In this document: positions 63,650 through 64,000 of the stretch, piece by piece
How positions within the stretch are numbered: the stretch's first letter is position 1
Layout: every line of letters starts with the position of its first letter
Assembly: GCA_028282885.1 (NCBI GenBank)
Contig: JANQGX010000058.1
Location: forward strand, 1 to 64,000
DNA from: SAR324 cluster bacterium
GTDB taxonomy: Bacteria; SAR324; XYD2-FULL-50-16
Direction of reading: 5' to 3'
Length of the DNA stretch: 64,000 nucleotides
The notes under the pieces: model-generated
The model's database searches: none
Seen by the model: only the letters and a program-made list of their open reading frames with translations
Told to the model about the DNA's origin: nothing
Made by a program: the position numbers and the translations under genes

Positions 63650-64000
63650 TCATACGAAGTGATGATACAAACTGGCATTGTCGTGTAGATCGGATTTGTC
63701 ATAGCTTGACAATTGTGCGGGATTGGCGTGTCCGGTGATTTTCATAATATCCGTATCTTGAACTCGCAATTCTTTCAGCCTGGTGACAAGAGTCACCCGC
63801 AAGACATGAGGTGTAACCTTAAACCCTATTCCGGCTTTTCGGCCAGCCTTGACAAAATTCCTGTCAATCTGGGTGGATGATAAAGGGCGACTATTTCTAC
63901 TGATAAAGACAAATCCCTGCCTGTCTCCCACCAGTTCCCGCAGCTCTTCCATGATGTGTTCAGGGTAATTAATCACTGTTTTCTTTTCTGCTCCCCTGGT
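63650..64000 (-). CDS. Tyrosine recombinase/integrase, C-terminal part (runs off window)
   Basis: The visible 116 residues are the catalytic domain end of a phage-type tyrosine recombinase; the frame stays open through 64000, and the GTG at 63976 is not its true start. Visible landmarks are the second Arg-box TPHVLRVTLVTRL (HxLR), ITGHANPAQ (the box III His) and the nucleophile SSYDK nine residues after that His, the canonical spacing. The first Arg and the N-terminal DNA-binding domain lie outside the window. It may belong to an integrative element that begins just beyond the edge. Confidence 0.85.
   Translation of the reverse strand, partial: TRGAEKKTVINYPEHIMEELRELVGDRQGFVFISRNSRPLSSTQIDRNFVKAGRKAGIGFKVTPHVLRVTLVTRLKELRVQDTDIMKITGHANPAQLSSYDKSDLHDNASLYHHFV

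Noticed and set aside
63541-63738. 65-codon plus-strand frame after rplC
   Set aside because: It runs antisense to the recombinase and across the hairpin, with no protein-like features.

Overview
The window comes from a diderm (Gram-negative) bacterium of moderate GC content. Kdo and heptose lipopolysaccharide genes (waaA, kdsB, rfaE2), a beta-barrel protein, a MltB-like lytic transglycosylase and a ClpS/ClpA pair all point that way. The lineage cannot be fixed from this sequence: the DnaB/DciA pair and the TPR-rich proteome fit several deltaproteobacteria-like or SAR324/spirochaete-like groups, while the PurM is of the long Bacteroidetes-like type. Most genes are ordinary chromosomal housekeeping genes, with no prophage body, CRISPR array, rRNA or tRNA seen.

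Layout. 1-2469 (+): replication and ribosome maturation (dnaB end, dciA, rsmA). 2480-10461 (-): a long co-directional run (dus, purM, AMMECR1, hemE, an isoprenylcysteine methyltransferase-like gene, kdsB, waaA, nif3 and two small unknowns). 10759-13942 (+): an unknown Cys-motif protein, a hydrolase, infA with a basic tail, and a lipoprotein with a barrel-like C-terminus. 13956-23299 (-): a large TPR protein and a tightly packed operon of K+ channel, secreted 14-repeat WD40 protein and two ABC exporter halves. 23616-30151 (+): an unknown 577-residue protein, a MITE-like element, then ilvD-ptsI-unknown-maf. 30197-36039: exonuclease (-), queG-ruvB-miaB (+), yjbQ with an unknown partner (-). 36241-42870: rfaE2-rodA (+), two unknowns, corC-like, and a 919-residue M1-like/Omp85-like fusion. 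42941-52251: recO-hydrolase (-), an unknown, a divergent U32 protein, a TPR protein, mltB-like, clpS-clpA. 52358-57124: fmdB-like, an unknown, a secreted pentapeptide protein, a receiver-only regulator, trxA, truA. 57137-62698: thrC and a nucleotide-sugar/glycosyltransferase group split by a second MITE copy. 62900-64000: an isolated rplC with its own strong promoter and the end of a tyrosine recombinase running off the window.

The best candidates for something undescribed are: (1) the channel/WD40/asymmetric ABC exporter operon; (2) the 919-residue protein joining a protease-like but catalytically empty M1 fold to an outer-membrane barrel; (3) the paired ~110-bp CTAG-bounded elements, one supplying a gene's stop codon; (4) a plant RGP/GT75-like glycosyltransferase in a GDP-sugar cluster; (5) rplC separated from the rest of the S10 operon beside a recombinase. 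Convergent genes repeatedly end within 0-13 bases of each other, leaving no room for ordinary terminators.
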